Of a stretch of DNA of 64,000 nt, positions 25,792-34,223 are shown piece after piece. The stretch covers positions 1 through 64,000 of the forward strand of contig JAUIAU010000001.1 of assembly GCA_030425185.1 (NCBI GenBank), given 5' to 3'. Made by a program: the position numbers and the translations under genes. The stretch comes from Alphaproteobacteria bacterium. GTDB taxonomy: Bacteria > Pseudomonadota > Alphaproteobacteria > Rhodobacterales > Rhodobacteraceae. The notes under the pieces are model-generated. The model was given only the letters and a program-made list of their open reading frames with translations, had not been told where the DNA came from and made no database searches. Position 1 is the first letter of the stretch. The number at the start of each line of letters is the position of its first letter.

Positions 25792-26175
25792 TCAGGACGG
25801 CGTCATCAGCCCCATCGCGGCCCCGGTCGGATCGTGCAGGATCGCGATGCGACCCACGCCCGGCACGTCGAACGGCGGGCGGATCACCGTTCCGCCGGCC
25901 GCGGCGGTCGCCGCCGTGGCGGCATCGACGTCATCCACCGCGAAGTAGGTGAACCAGTGCGGCGGCACCCCCTCCATGCCCGGCATCGCGGTCATGTCGA
26001 CGAGGCCCGCCACCATCTCGTCGCCGCGGAAGGCGACCCAGTAGTCGCCCGCGTCGCCCGCCATCGGCATCGCCTCGATGCGCCAGCCGAGACGGTCGGC
26101 GTAGTAGCGCTTGGCCCCCTCGACGTCGCGGGTCATCAGTTCGGACCAGAAAATGGCCCCGTGGGTCTCGGACAT
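25792..26175 (-). CDS. VOC-family (glyoxalase/bleomycin-resistance-like) protein
   Basis: A 127-residue protein with two repeats of the vicinal-oxygen-chelate fold: FWSELMTRDVEGAKRYYADRLGWRIEA and WFTYFAVDDVDAATAATAAAGG. His residues at HGAIFWSE and AILHDPTGAAMGL and the terminal Glu are compatible with a metal site. Substrate unknown. The ATG at 26175 has an excellent GGGAGGA 8 bp upstream. Convergent with fabI, 6 bp away. Confidence 0.8.
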   Translation of the reverse strand: MSETHGAIFWSELMTRDVEGAKRYYADRLGWRIEAMPMAGDAGDYWVAFRGDEMVAGLVDMTAMPGMEGVPPHWFTYFAVDDVDAATAATAAAGGTVIRPPFDVPGVGRIAILHDPTGAAMGLMTPS

Positions 26176-26234
26176 GACTCGTTCCTCCCGGCAGCAGTCC
26201 CGCCGGAAGGATAGCACGCCCGGGCGGCCAGGGC

Positions 26235-26663
26235 TCAGCCGATCGAGACCAGCGCGACCTTGAAGGTCAGGTCCTTGCCCGCCAGCGGGTGATTGGCGTC
26301 GAGCACCACGGCCTCGTCGGTGATCTCGGCCACGGTGACCGGAACCGCCTGGCGATCCGGGCCGCGCATCTGCAGCTGCAGCCCCGGCTCCAGCGGGATG
26401 TCGGGCGGGATCTGGCCGCGCGGCACGGCCTGCTGGGCCTCTTCGTGACGCGGGCCATAGGCCTCGTCACAGGGAATCGTGACCGTCTTTTCCTCGCCAA
26501 CCGTCATGCCGGGCATGGCCTTGTCGAGACCGGGGATGATCTCGCCCGACCCGACGGTGAACTCGAGAGGCTCGCGGCCTTCGGAGGTATCGAACACCGA
26601 GCCGTCGGCCAGCGAACCGGTGTAGTGAATGCGAACAACGTCGCCGGAAGTAACCTGCGTCAT
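26235..26663 (-). CDS. FKBP-type peptidyl-prolyl isomerase (SlyD-like)
   Basis: A 142-residue protein with one FKBP domain: IHYTGSLADGSVFDTS, EFTVGSGEIIPGLDKAMPGM and GEEKTVTIP. The insert-in-flap segment PCDEAYGPRHEEAQQAVPRGQIP is present as in SlyD, but the metal-binding His-rich tail is missing. It catalyses proline isomerisation and helps protein folding in the cytoplasm. The ATG at 26663 opens MTQVTSGDVVRIHYTG; a longer in-frame start is unlikely. Confidence 0.93.
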   Translation of the reverse strand: MTQVTSGDVVRIHYTGSLADGSVFDTSEGREPLEFTVGSGEIIPGLDKAMPGMTVGEEKTVTIPCDEAYGPRHEEAQQAVPRGQIPPDIPLEPGLQLQMRGPDRQAVPVTVAEITDEAVVLDANHPLAGKDLTFKVALVSIG

Positions 26664-26933
26664 GGAGTACCCGTGATGTGAGGAAGGATGAATTTCGGTG
26701 GCTGCGCCGCGCGCAGGTGGCACCGGGAGAAGGTCCCTACCCTACCAGCAGGAGACGGGCTGTAAACCCGCCGGGCCGCGACCGGCGCGTCCGGGCTGAC
26801 ACCCTGTCGCGGAAAGAACCTGCACCCTGCTCTTTTTGCAGGCGGTCCGGGATGCTATCTGCCGTTCATCTGGTTGCGGTACCACCGGCGGATCACTCCG
26901 CCGCGGACCGCGATCATCGCACGAGGACACCAC

Positions 26934-27569
26934 ATGTCGGACAAGGCTGGACGGCCCAAGGGACCTTCGATGTCCCGGCTCTTGCTGGCCGCCGTGTTCG
27001 AACGTCAGGGTGCCTCGGAAGTCTCCATCGCAGCCCTCGTGGACAAGCTCGGCGACCGGTCCTTCGGCTGGACCCTGCTGCTGTTCGCGATCATCAACGT
27101 GCTGCCCTGGCCGCCGGGCGCGACGCTGATCACCGGGATTCCGCTGGTGCTGATCACCGGGCAGATGGCCTTGGGCAACCACGCCGTCTGGGTTCCCGAC
27201 TTCATCGGCCGCCGCATGGTCTCGCGGGCCACCTTCAGCCGCGCCATCCTGCGCCTCAGGCCGCTCTTCAAGCTGCTGGAGGCCACGACGCGCCGCCGGG
27301 GCGCATGGCTGTTCCGGCCGGACACCGAGCGGCTCGTCGGCGTGGCCCTGCTGATCATCGCCATCGTGCAGTTCATCCCGATCCCGCTGTCGGGATGGTT
27401 TCCGGGCTTCGCGCTGCTGATCTCGTCGGTCGGGCTGATCAAGCGCGACGGGCGGACGCTGGGCTTCGGGCTGGTCCTCGGGGTGTTCTCGATCCTGCTG
27501 ACCGCCGCCGTGATCGCCTTCGCCGCCGCGGGCTTCGACCGGATGTTCCCGCACGGGCTGGGGCTTTAA
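26934..27569 (+). CDS. ExoD-like exopolysaccharide synthesis protein
   Basis: A 211-residue membrane protein. About four hydrophobic segments: around residues 53-70, 75-95, 137-165 and 175-200. The pattern LLLFAIINVLPWPPGATLITGIPLVLITGQM is the ExoD signature. In Rhizobium ExoD affects exopolysaccharide and alkaline-stress behaviour; the exact activity is unknown. GAGG lies 7 bp before the ATG. The upstream gap (26664-26933) has no gene, only a tRNA-Tyr-like anticodon arm. Confidence 0.88.
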   Translation: MSDKAGRPKGPSMSRLLLAAVFERQGASEVSIAALVDKLGDRSFGWTLLLFAIINVLPWPPGATLITGIPLVLITGQMALGNHAVWVPDFIGRRMVSRATFSRAILRLRPLFKLLEATTRRRGAWLFRPDTERLVGVALLIIAIVQFIPIPLSGWFPGFALLISSVGLIKRDGRTLGFGLVLGVFSILLTAAVIAFAAAGFDRMFPHGLGL

Positions 27570-27615
27570 GCCCCCGCGCACCCATGCTTTAGTCCCCGCG
27601 AGAGAGGGAGGGCGC

Positions 27616-28305
27616 ATGGCCATCACAACCTGCATCTTCGATGCCTACGGGACGCTCTTCGACGTCTCGGCGGCCGCACGCGAACTGGCCAAGCGGCCCG
27701 GCCGCGAGGAGTTTGCCGCGCACTGGCCGCAGATTGCCCGCGACTGGCGGCTGAAGCAGCTGCAATACACCTGGCTGCGCGCGATCACCGGCGAACACAC
27801 GGATTTCTGGAGCGTGACACAGGACGGGCTCGACTGGGCGCTCGAGGCCGCAGGGCTGGCCGGCGACCCGGTGCTGCGCGAGGACCTGCTGGCGCTCTAC
27901 TGGGAGCTGTCCGCCTATCCCGAGGTGCCGCGGATGCTGGCCACGCTGAAGGCGCGCGGGTTCACCACCGGCATCCTGTCGAACGGCTCGCCCGACATGC
28001 TGGCAGGCGCGGTCGACAGCGCCGGGCTCGACCTCTACCTCGACCATGTCCTCAGCGTCGAGCAGGTCGGCATCTTCAAGCCCGCGCGGGCCGTCTACGA
28101 CCTCGTGGGCCAGACCTGCGGCACGGCCCCCGCCGAGGTGCTCTTCGTCTCGTCGAACGGCTGGGACGTGGCGGGCGCCAGCGGCTACGGCTTCACAACC
28201 GTCTGGGTGAACCGGGCGGGCGAGCCGGTCGACCGGATGCCCCACCGCCCGGCCCACGTGCTGACCGACCTGACCGCCATTCCCGACCTCGCCGCGAGCG
28301 CCTGA
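27616..28305 (+). CDS. L-2-haloacid dehalogenase (HAD type II)
   Basis: A 229-residue HAD hydrolase. Nucleophile Asp9 in FDAYGTLFD, Arg45 in DWRLKQLQYTW, SNGS at 122-125, Lys155 in FKPA and SSNGWDVAGA at 179-188. These correspond to Asp10, Arg41, Ser118-Asn119, Lys151 and Ser175-Asn177-Asp180 of L-DEX YL, the whole set used for halide displacement. The reaction is L-2-haloacid to D-2-hydroxyacid and halide. It is the first gene of an operon that overlaps stop to start with the next one (TGATG). Confidence 0.92.
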   Translation: MAITTCIFDAYGTLFDVSAAARELAKRPGREEFAAHWPQIARDWRLKQLQYTWLRAITGEHTDFWSVTQDGLDWALEAAGLAGDPVLREDLLALYWELSAYPEVPRMLATLKARGFTTGILSNGSPDMLAGAVDSAGLDLYLDHVLSVEQVGIFKPARAVYDLVGQTCGTAPAEVLFVSSNGWDVAGASGYGFTTVWVNRAGEPVDRMPHRPAHVLTDLTAIPDLAASA

Positions 28306-29123
28306 TGCCGATCCTGACCGCCCCCGATGGCACCGACCTGTTCTACCTCGACGAGGGAGAGGGCACCCCGGTGCTCTGCCTGTCGGGCCTGACCCGCACC
28401 CACCGCGACTTCGACTACGCGATGCCGGCCCTCGCCGGGCACCGGGTGATCCGGATGGACTATCGCGGGCGCGGGCAATCGGCCTGGGCCGACTACCGCA
28501 GCTACACCATCCCGCGCGAGGCGCAGGACGCGCTGCTGCTGCTCGACCACCTCGGCATCGAGAAGGCCGGGTTTCTCGGCACCTCGCGCGGCGGCCTGAT
28601 CGCGATGGGCCTCGCCCCGGTCGCGAAGCACCGGATGCTGGGCGTCTGCCTGAACGACATCGGCCCCGAGCTGGGCACCAGCGGCCTCGACGTGATCATG
28701 GCCTATGTCGGGCGCAACCCGCGCTTCCGAACCCATGACGAGATGATCGCCGCGATGCCCGCGCTCAACCCGGGCTTCCCGAACGTCCCCGAGAGCCGCT
28801 GGCGCGAGGAGGTGACGAAGCACTTCACCGAGACCGAGCGCGGATTGCAGATCACCTACGACCCGAAGCTGCGCGACGTGCTGGTCGAGGCAGGGGCGCA
28901 GGCCGCGCCCGATCTCTGGCCCTTCTTCGACGCGCTCGCCGGGGTGCCGCTGGCGCTGATCCGGGGCGCGAACTCGGACCTTCTGACCGAGGCGACGGTG
29001 GCCGAGATGCGCCGCCGCCGCCCCGACATGCTGTTCACTAACGTGCCCGACCGCGCGCATATCCCCTTCCTCGATGAGCCGGAGTCGGTGGCCGTCCTGA
29101 AAGACTGGCTCGCCCTGCTATGA
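28305..29123 (+). CDS. Alpha/beta hydrolase
   Basis: A 272-residue hydrolase. The nucleophile elbow is FLGTSRGGLIAMG (Ser about 94), Asp comes from IRGANSDLLT and His from DRAHIPFLDEPE. RMDYRGRGQSAW follows the usual HG-like oxyanion region LSGLTRTHRDF. Substrate unknown. The stop of the dehalogenase overlaps its ATG, and its own stop overlaps the dehydratase start by 4 bp, so the genes are coupled. Probably an esterase or carbon-carbon-bond hydrolase of a small ring or lactone. Confidence 0.8.
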   Translation: MPILTAPDGTDLFYLDEGEGTPVLCLSGLTRTHRDFDYAMPALAGHRVIRMDYRGRGQSAWADYRSYTIPREAQDALLLLDHLGIEKAGFLGTSRGGLIAMGLAPVAKHRMLGVCLNDIGPELGTSGLDVIMAYVGRNPRFRTHDEMIAAMPALNPGFPNVPESRWREEVTKHFTETERGLQITYDPKLRDVLVEAGAQAAPDLWPFFDALAGVPLALIRGANSDLLTEATVAEMRRRRPDMLFTNVPDRAHIPFLDEPESVAVLKDWLALL

Positions 29124-30100
29124 CCGACATCGCGATGATCGAGGCCGCCGCCGCACGGGGCGCCGGCCATGTCCGCCGCACCCCGCTGCTGTCCTCGCCG
29201 TTCCTCGACGAGATTGCCGGGCGGCGTGTCTTCGTGAAGCCCGAGTGCCTGCAGCACACCGGGTCGTTCAAGTTCCGGGGCGGCTGGTCGGCGGTCTCGG
29301 CGCTGGACGAGGCGACCCGCACGCGCGGCGTAATCGCCTATTCCTCGGGCAACCACGCGCAGGGCGTGGCCCGGGCCGCGCAGGTCTTCGGCATCCCCGC
29401 CGTGATCGTGATGCCCGCCGACGCGCCCGCGCTCAAGATCGCCAACACCCGCGCGCTCGGGGCCGAGGTGGTGCTCTACGACCGGGCGGCGGGCGAGGAC
29501 CGCGACGCCATCGGAGCCGGGCTGGCCGAGGCGCGCGGGCTGACCCTGATCAAGCCCTTCGACAACGCGCAGGTGATCGCCGGGCAGGGCACGACCGGGC
29601 TGGAGATCGCCGAGCAGGCCGCCGAGGCCGGGGTGACCGCGGCCGATGTGCTGGTGTGCTGCGGCGGCGGCGGTCTGACCAGCGGCATCGCGCTGGCGCT
29701 GGAGGCCCGCGCCCCCGGCCTGCGGGCCCGCCCGGTCGAACCGGAGGGCTTCGACGATGTCGCGCGCTCGCTGGCCTCGGGCCGGATCGAGACGAACACC
29801 GGCCCGGCGGTCGGCATCTTCGACGCCATCATCACCCCCAGCCCAGGGCAGATTACCTTCCCGATCCTGCACCGGCTCTGCGGACCGGGCCTCGTGGTGA
29901 CCGAGGCACAGGCCAAGGCCGCCATGCGCGCCGCCTTCACGCGGCTGAAGATCGTGCTGGAGCCGGGCGGCGCGGTCGCGCTCGCCGCGGCGCTCTACCA
30001 GCCCGAGGCCGTCACCGGTGACGCGGTGATCGCGGTGGCGTCCGGCGGCAACGTGGACGCGGACCTCTTCGCGCGTATCCTGTCCGAGGGGGAGGACTGA
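29120..30100 (+). CDS. PLP-dependent threonine/serine dehydratase family enzyme
   Basis: A 326-residue fold-type II PLP enzyme. Schiff-base Lys51 in GSFKFRGG, the Asn of SSGNHAQG for the PLP ring, and the phosphate-binding CCGGGGLTSG. The C-terminal serine-like region ends in VIAVASGGN. It lacks the regulatory ACT domain of biosynthetic IlvA, so it is a catabolic-type enzyme such as threonine ammonia-lyase or an ectoine-type dehydratase. It is located inside the haloacid/alpha-beta-hydrolase operon. Confidence 0.87.
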   Translation: MTDIAMIEAAAARGAGHVRRTPLLSSPFLDEIAGRRVFVKPECLQHTGSFKFRGGWSAVSALDEATRTRGVIAYSSGNHAQGVARAAQVFGIPAVIVMPADAPALKIANTRALGAEVVLYDRAAGEDRDAIGAGLAEARGLTLIKPFDNAQVIAGQGTTGLEIAEQAAEAGVTAADVLVCCGGGGLTSGIALALEARAPGLRARPVEPEGFDDVARSLASGRIETNTGPAVGIFDAIITPSPGQITFPILHRLCGPGLVVTEAQAKAAMRAAFTRLKIVLEPGGAVALAAALYQPEAVTGDAVIAVASGGNVDADLFARILSEGED

Positions 30101-30103
30101 TCC

Positions 30104-30895
30104 ATGCCGATGCTCGATCTCGGGGACGTGACGCTGAACTACCGCATCGACGGGCCGGAGGACGGTGCGCCGGTCGTCTTCGCCAACTCGCTGGGCACCA
30201 GCCTCGCGATGTGGGACCCGCTGCTGCCGCACCTGCCCGCAGGCCTGCGCATCCTGCGCTTCGACAAGCGCGGGCACGGGGCCTCGTCGGTGCCGCCCGC
30301 GCCCTATTCGATGGGCGGGCTGATCCATGACACCGAACGCCTGCTCGACCGCCTCGGCTGGCGCGAAGTGGTCTTCGTCGGTCTCTCGATCGGCGGGATG
30401 ATCGCGCAGGGCCTCGCCGTGAAGCGGCTCGACCTGATCCGGGGACTGGTGCTGTCGAACACCGCCGCCAAGATGGGCACGCCGGAAAGCTGGGCCCAGC
30501 GCATGGACGCGATCCGCGCGGACGGCATGGCGGGGGTCGCGGACATGGTGATGGAACGCTGGTTCTCGCCCGCGTTCCTGGCCTCGGACCAGTTGCCCTA
30601 CTGGCGCGACATGATGCTCGCCACCCCGGCCGAGGGCTATCTCGGCTGCTGTGCGGCCATCGCGGGCACCGATTTCTTCACGCCCACCAGCGGGCTGCGC
30701 CTGCCGACGCTCGGCATCGCCGGGACCGAGGATCGCGCCTCGCCGCCCGACATGGTGCGCGAGACGGTGGACCTGATCCCCGGGTCGCAGTTCGAGTTGA
30801 TCCGGGGCGGCGGCCACCTGCCCCATGTCGAACGGCCGGAGGCCTATGCCGCCGCGCTGACCGGGTTCCTCCGCCGCATCGGACACGTCGCATGA
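30104..30895 (+). CDS. 3-oxoadipate enol-lactonase-like alpha/beta hydrolase
   Basis: A 263-residue hydrolase. NSLGTSLAMWDPLLPHL and LRFDKRGHGASS form the oxyanion region. The nucleophile is in GLSIGGMIAQGLA, the Asp in GTEDRASPP and the His in GGGHLPHVERPE. These features are those of PcaD (beta-ketoadipate enol-lactonase), but other pca genes are absent nearby, so the substrate may be another enol-lactone. Starts 3 bp after the dehydratase stop behind GGGGGAGG. Confidence 0.8.
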   Translation: MPMLDLGDVTLNYRIDGPEDGAPVVFANSLGTSLAMWDPLLPHLPAGLRILRFDKRGHGASSVPPAPYSMGGLIHDTERLLDRLGWREVVFVGLSIGGMIAQGLAVKRLDLIRGLVLSNTAAKMGTPESWAQRMDAIRADGMAGVADMVMERWFSPAFLASDQLPYWRDMMLATPAEGYLGCCAAIAGTDFFTPTSGLRLPTLGIAGTEDRASPPDMVRETVDLIPGSQFELIRGGGHLPHVERPEAYAAALTGFLRRIGHVA

Positions 30896-31620
30896 CCGAG
30901 ATCCTGCTGATTCACGGCTCCTGCCACGGCGCGTGGTGCTGGCGCGACCTCCTGCCGGAACTGGCGGCGCTGGGCCACGACGCCCATGCCATCGACCTGC
31001 CCTCGCACGGCGAAGACCCGGCTCCGCTGGGCGAGGTCACGCTCGACGGCTACGCGCAGGCGATCCTGTCCGCGATCCGGGGCAAGGCGCTGGTCGTGGG
31101 CCATTCGATGGGCGGTTTCCCGATCACCCGCGCCGCCGCGCTGGACCCGTCGCGCATTGCCGGGCTCGTCTACCTTTGCGCCTACATGCCCGAGGCCGGG
31201 AAAAGCCTGATCGACATGCGGAAGGCCGGGCCGCGCCAGCCGCTGCAGGGCGCGCTCGACATCGCCGAGGACGGGCAGAGCTTCCGCTTCCGGCAGGACC
31301 GGATCGCGGACGTGCTCTACCACGACTGCCCGCCCGAGACCCTGACCTATGCCGCGCCCCGCCTCTGCGCGCAGGCGGTGTTGCCGCAGGCGACCCCGGT
31401 CGAGGGCCTCGAAATCGCCGAGGCCCTGCCGCGCGACTACATCGTCTGCGCGGAGGACCGCACGATCCCGCCCGAGTACCAGGCCGACATGGCCGCCCGC
31501 CTGCCCGTGGCGCAGCGGCACCGGCTCGACACCTCGCACTCGCCCTTCTTCGCCAACCCGCAGGCGCTGGCGGCCTTGCTCGACCGGATCGCTGCGGAAA
31601 GAACTGTCAACCAAAGTTGA
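30892..31620 (+). CDS. Alpha/beta hydrolase of the hydroxynitrile-lyase/methylesterase type
   Basis: A 242-residue hydrolase with LIHGSCHGAWCWRDLLPEL at the N-terminus, nucleophile in VVGHSMGGFPITRA, Asp in CAEDRTIPP and His in DTSHSPFFANP. This layout is found in plant hydroxynitrile lyases, methylketone synthases and in bacterial salicylate-type esterases. Overlaps the enol-lactonase-like gene by 4 bp. Last gene of the overlapping set; 67 bp separate it from the MFS gene. Confidence 0.8.
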   Translation: MTEILLIHGSCHGAWCWRDLLPELAALGHDAHAIDLPSHGEDPAPLGEVTLDGYAQAILSAIRGKALVVGHSMGGFPITRAAALDPSRIAGLVYLCAYMPEAGKSLIDMRKAGPRQPLQGALDIAEDGQSFRFRQDRIADVLYHDCPPETLTYAAPRLCAQAVLPQATPVEGLEIAEALPRDYIVCAEDRTIPPEYQADMAARLPVAQRHRLDTSHSPFFANPQALAALLDRIAAERTVNQS

Positions 31621-31687
31621 CAAGTCGACCTGTCGCGCTCGATAAGAGGGCAGACGGCGGCTGTTCCGCCAGTGAGCCGAACCCGCC

Positions 31688-32923
31688 ATGTCCGATGCCG
31701 TCCAGCCCCCGCGCAAGAGCCGCCTGCCCTTCGTCTTCGTCCTCGTCACCCTGACGCTCGACGCGATGGGCATCGGCCTGATCCTGCCGGTGATGCCCGA
31801 CCTCATCCGCGAGGTGACCGGCGGCGCGCTGGGACAGGCGGCGATCTGGGGCGGGGTTCTGACCACCTCCTTCGCGATCATGCAGTTCCTCTGCGGCCCG
31901 CTGGTGGGCAGCCTGTCCGACCGGTTCGGGCGGCGGCCGGTGCTGCTGACCTCGCTCGTCGTGATGGCGGCGGACTATGTGGTGATGGCCCTCGCCGGGT
32001 CGATCTGGCTGCTGCTGGCAGGGCGGATCGTCGGCGGCATCACCTCCGCCACCCAGTCGACCGCGATGGCCTTCATCGCCGACGTGTCCGAGGCGAAGGA
32101 CAAGTCGAAGAACTTCGGCCTCGTCGGGGCCGCCTTCGGGATCGGGTTCGTCGTCGGCCCGATGCTGGGCGGCCTGCTGGCGGGTTGCGGCACGCGCGCC
32201 CCGTTCTGGGCCGCCGCCGCGCTGGCCTCCGCCAACTTCGCCTTCGGCTTCCTCGTGATGCCCGAGACGGTCACCGACCGCATCCGCCGCCGGTTCGAGC
32301 TGCGCCGCGCCAACCCGTTCGGGGCCTTCGCCGCGCTGCGCCGCCTGCCGGGCCTGACCCGCTACCTGACCCTGTTCTTCCTCTACGAGTTCGCCTTCAT
32401 CGTCTATCCGGCGACCTGGGCCTACTTCACGCAGGAGCGCTTCGGCTGGTCGCCGGGCATGGTCGGTGTCTCGCTTGCGTCCTTCGGCATCGCGCTCGCG
32501 GTGGTCCAGGGCGGGCTGATCCGCGTGATCCTGCCGCGCTTCGGCGAGGCGAACACGGTGCTCTACGGCTTCTGTTTCAACGCGGTGGCGTTCCTCTGCC
32601 TCGGCCTCGTGACCTCGCCGACGCTGGCGCTGGTGCTGACGCCGATGACCGCCCTCGGCGCGGTGGTGACGCCCGCCCTGCAGGGGATGATGTCGCGCGC
32701 CGCGGCCGACAACCAGCAGGGCGAGTTGCAGGGGCTCATCGCCTCGTTCCGCGCGGTGGCCTACATCACCGCGCCGCTGGTGATGACGCAGATCTTCGGC
32801 CTCTTCACCCTGCCCGGCGGCCCGGCCTACCAGCCCGGCGCGGTGTTCTTCCTGTCGATGGGCCTGATGGGGGTCTGCCTCGCCGTGTTCCTGTCGAGCC
32901 GCCCCCGCACGATTGCCGCCTGA
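31688..32923 (+). CDS. MFS transporter, TetA-like drug:H+ antiporter family
   Basis: A 411-residue protein with 12 predicted membrane helices. MFS motif A is GSLSDRFGRRPVLLTS (about residues 77-92), and the second half has weaker signals. It resembles TetA(class)-like and Bcr/CflA-like efflux pumps, and the AGRIVGGITSATQSTAMAFIAD helix is characteristic of tetracycline-type exporters. Substrate unknown. Lying behind the catabolic operon, it could export a product or an analogue of the substrate. Confidence 0.87.
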   Translation: MSDAVQPPRKSRLPFVFVLVTLTLDAMGIGLILPVMPDLIREVTGGALGQAAIWGGVLTTSFAIMQFLCGPLVGSLSDRFGRRPVLLTSLVVMAADYVVMALAGSIWLLLAGRIVGGITSATQSTAMAFIADVSEAKDKSKNFGLVGAAFGIGFVVGPMLGGLLAGCGTRAPFWAAAALASANFAFGFLVMPETVTDRIRRRFELRRANPFGAFAALRRLPGLTRYLTLFFLYEFAFIVYPATWAYFTQERFGWSPGMVGVSLASFGIALAVVQGGLIRVILPRFGEANTVLYGFCFNAVAFLCLGLVTSPTLALVLTPMTALGAVVTPALQGMMSRAAADNQQGELQGLIASFRAVAYITAPLVMTQIFGLFTLPGGPAYQPGAVFFLSMGLMGVCLAVFLSSRPRTIAA

Positions 32924-32976
32924 CAGCGCCGCTGCGCGGGCCTAGTCTGCCGCCACACGCTGCCGGAGACTCAGCC

Positions 32977-34143
32977 ATGCCCGCGCTCAACCGCATCGCC
33001 GACTTCGCCCCCGAGATGACGGAGTGGCGACGGCACCTGCACGCGAACCCGGAACTGGGCTTCGACTGCCACCAGACCGCCGCCTTCGTCGTGGACCGGC
33101 TGCGCGAGATGGGGATCACCGAGATCGAGACCGGCATCGCCGAAAGCGGCATCGTGGCGCTGATCGAGGGCTCGGCCCCCGGCCCGACCATCGGGTTGCG
33201 CGCCGACATGGATGCCCTTCCCATCGTCGAGGAGACCGGGGCCGAACATGCCTCGACCGTTCCCGGCAAGATGCACGCCTGCGGTCATGACGGCCACACC
33301 ACGATGCTGCTGGGCGCCGCGCGTTACCTGTCCGAGACGCGCAACTTCGCGGGACGGGTCGCGCTGATCTTCCAGCCCGCCGAAGAGTTCGGCGGCGGCG
33401 GGCGCGTGATGCGCGAGGCGGGCATCCTCGACCGCTACGACGTCTCGGAGGTCTACGCGATCCACTGCGCCCCGGATTTCGAGGCTGGCACCTTCCACAC
33501 CCGTCCCGGCCCGATCATGGCCGCCGTGGACGAGTTCGAGATCACGGTGACCGGCAAGGGCGGCCACGCCGCCTATCCGCACACCACCGCCGACCCGGTC
33601 GCCTGCGCGTTACAGATCGGGCAGGCGCTGAACTCGATCGTGTCGCGGAACACCGACCCGATCGACAACCTCGTCGTCTCGCTGACCCAGATCCACGGCG
33701 GCAGCGCGAACAACGTGATCCCGCAGTCTGTGCGCCTGTCCGGCACCGTACGCAGCTTCCGCCCCGCGGTGCAGGCGATGGTGCAGGAGCGCATCGCCGC
33801 GATCTGCACCGGCAGCGGGGTGGCGATGGGCTGCGACGTCGCGCTGGACTACCAGACCGACTATCCGGCCACGGTCAACGATCCCGACCGCACCGCCTTC
33901 GCCGCCGAGGTCGCCCGCGACCTGGCCGGGGACGCCAACGTCGATGCCGACACCGCGCCGATGATGGGCGCCGAGGACTTTTCCTACCTGCTGGAAGCGC
34001 GGCCGGGGGCCTATGTCTTTCTCGGGCAGGGGATCGGGCCGTTCTGCCATCACCCCGCGTTCGACTTCAACGACGAGGTCGCACCGCTGGGCGCGTCGTT
34101 CCTGGCCCGGCTGGTCGAGCGCGCCTCCCCCTTGCCCGGCTGA
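32977..34143 (+). CDS. M20-family amidohydrolase (hippurate/N-acyl amino acid hydrolase type)
   Basis: A 388-residue metallohydrolase. RRHLHANPELGFD, LRADMDALPI, KMHACGHDGHTTMLLGAA and FQPAEEFGGGG give the zinc ligands (Cys and His of CGHDGH, Glu-Glu) and the dimerisation domain from about residue 175 to 290, followed by MMGAEDFSYLLE and CHHPAFDFND. Substrates are N-acyl or indole-amino acid conjugates. Located behind the MFS gene. Confidence 0.9.
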   Translation: MPALNRIADFAPEMTEWRRHLHANPELGFDCHQTAAFVVDRLREMGITEIETGIAESGIVALIEGSAPGPTIGLRADMDALPIVEETGAEHASTVPGKMHACGHDGHTTMLLGAARYLSETRNFAGRVALIFQPAEEFGGGGRVMREAGILDRYDVSEVYAIHCAPDFEAGTFHTRPGPIMAAVDEFEITVTGKGGHAAYPHTTADPVACALQIGQALNSIVSRNTDPIDNLVVSLTQIHGGSANNVIPQSVRLSGTVRSFRPAVQAMVQERIAAICTGSGVAMGCDVALDYQTDYPATVNDPDRTAFAAEVARDLAGDANVDADTAPMMGAEDFSYLLEARPGAYVFLGQGIGPFCHHPAFDFNDEVAPLGASFLARLVERASPLPG

Positions 34144-34223
34144 CCGGCCCCTGACACCGGGTCCGCGTGACGGGGCGCGGGTCCGGCGCACCGCCTCCCC
34201 GTCCGACCAGCCCCGAGACCCCG

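Noticed and set aside
26741-26800. tRNA-Tyr-like anticodon arm: seven-base loop CTGTAAA with CGGG/CCCG stem
   Set aside because: No D-arm signature, no TTCGA T-loop and no matching acceptor stem are found around it, so it is not an intact tRNA. A remnant is possible but cannot be supported.
31653-31670. GGCGG/CCGCC hairpin ahead of the MFS gene
   Set aside because: Short stem, no T-tract; such hairpins are expected by chance at this GC content.
31688-32923. Tetracycline resistance determinant
   Set aside because: TetA-like family features are common to many native efflux pumps, and no tetR-type regulator or mobile element is adjacent.
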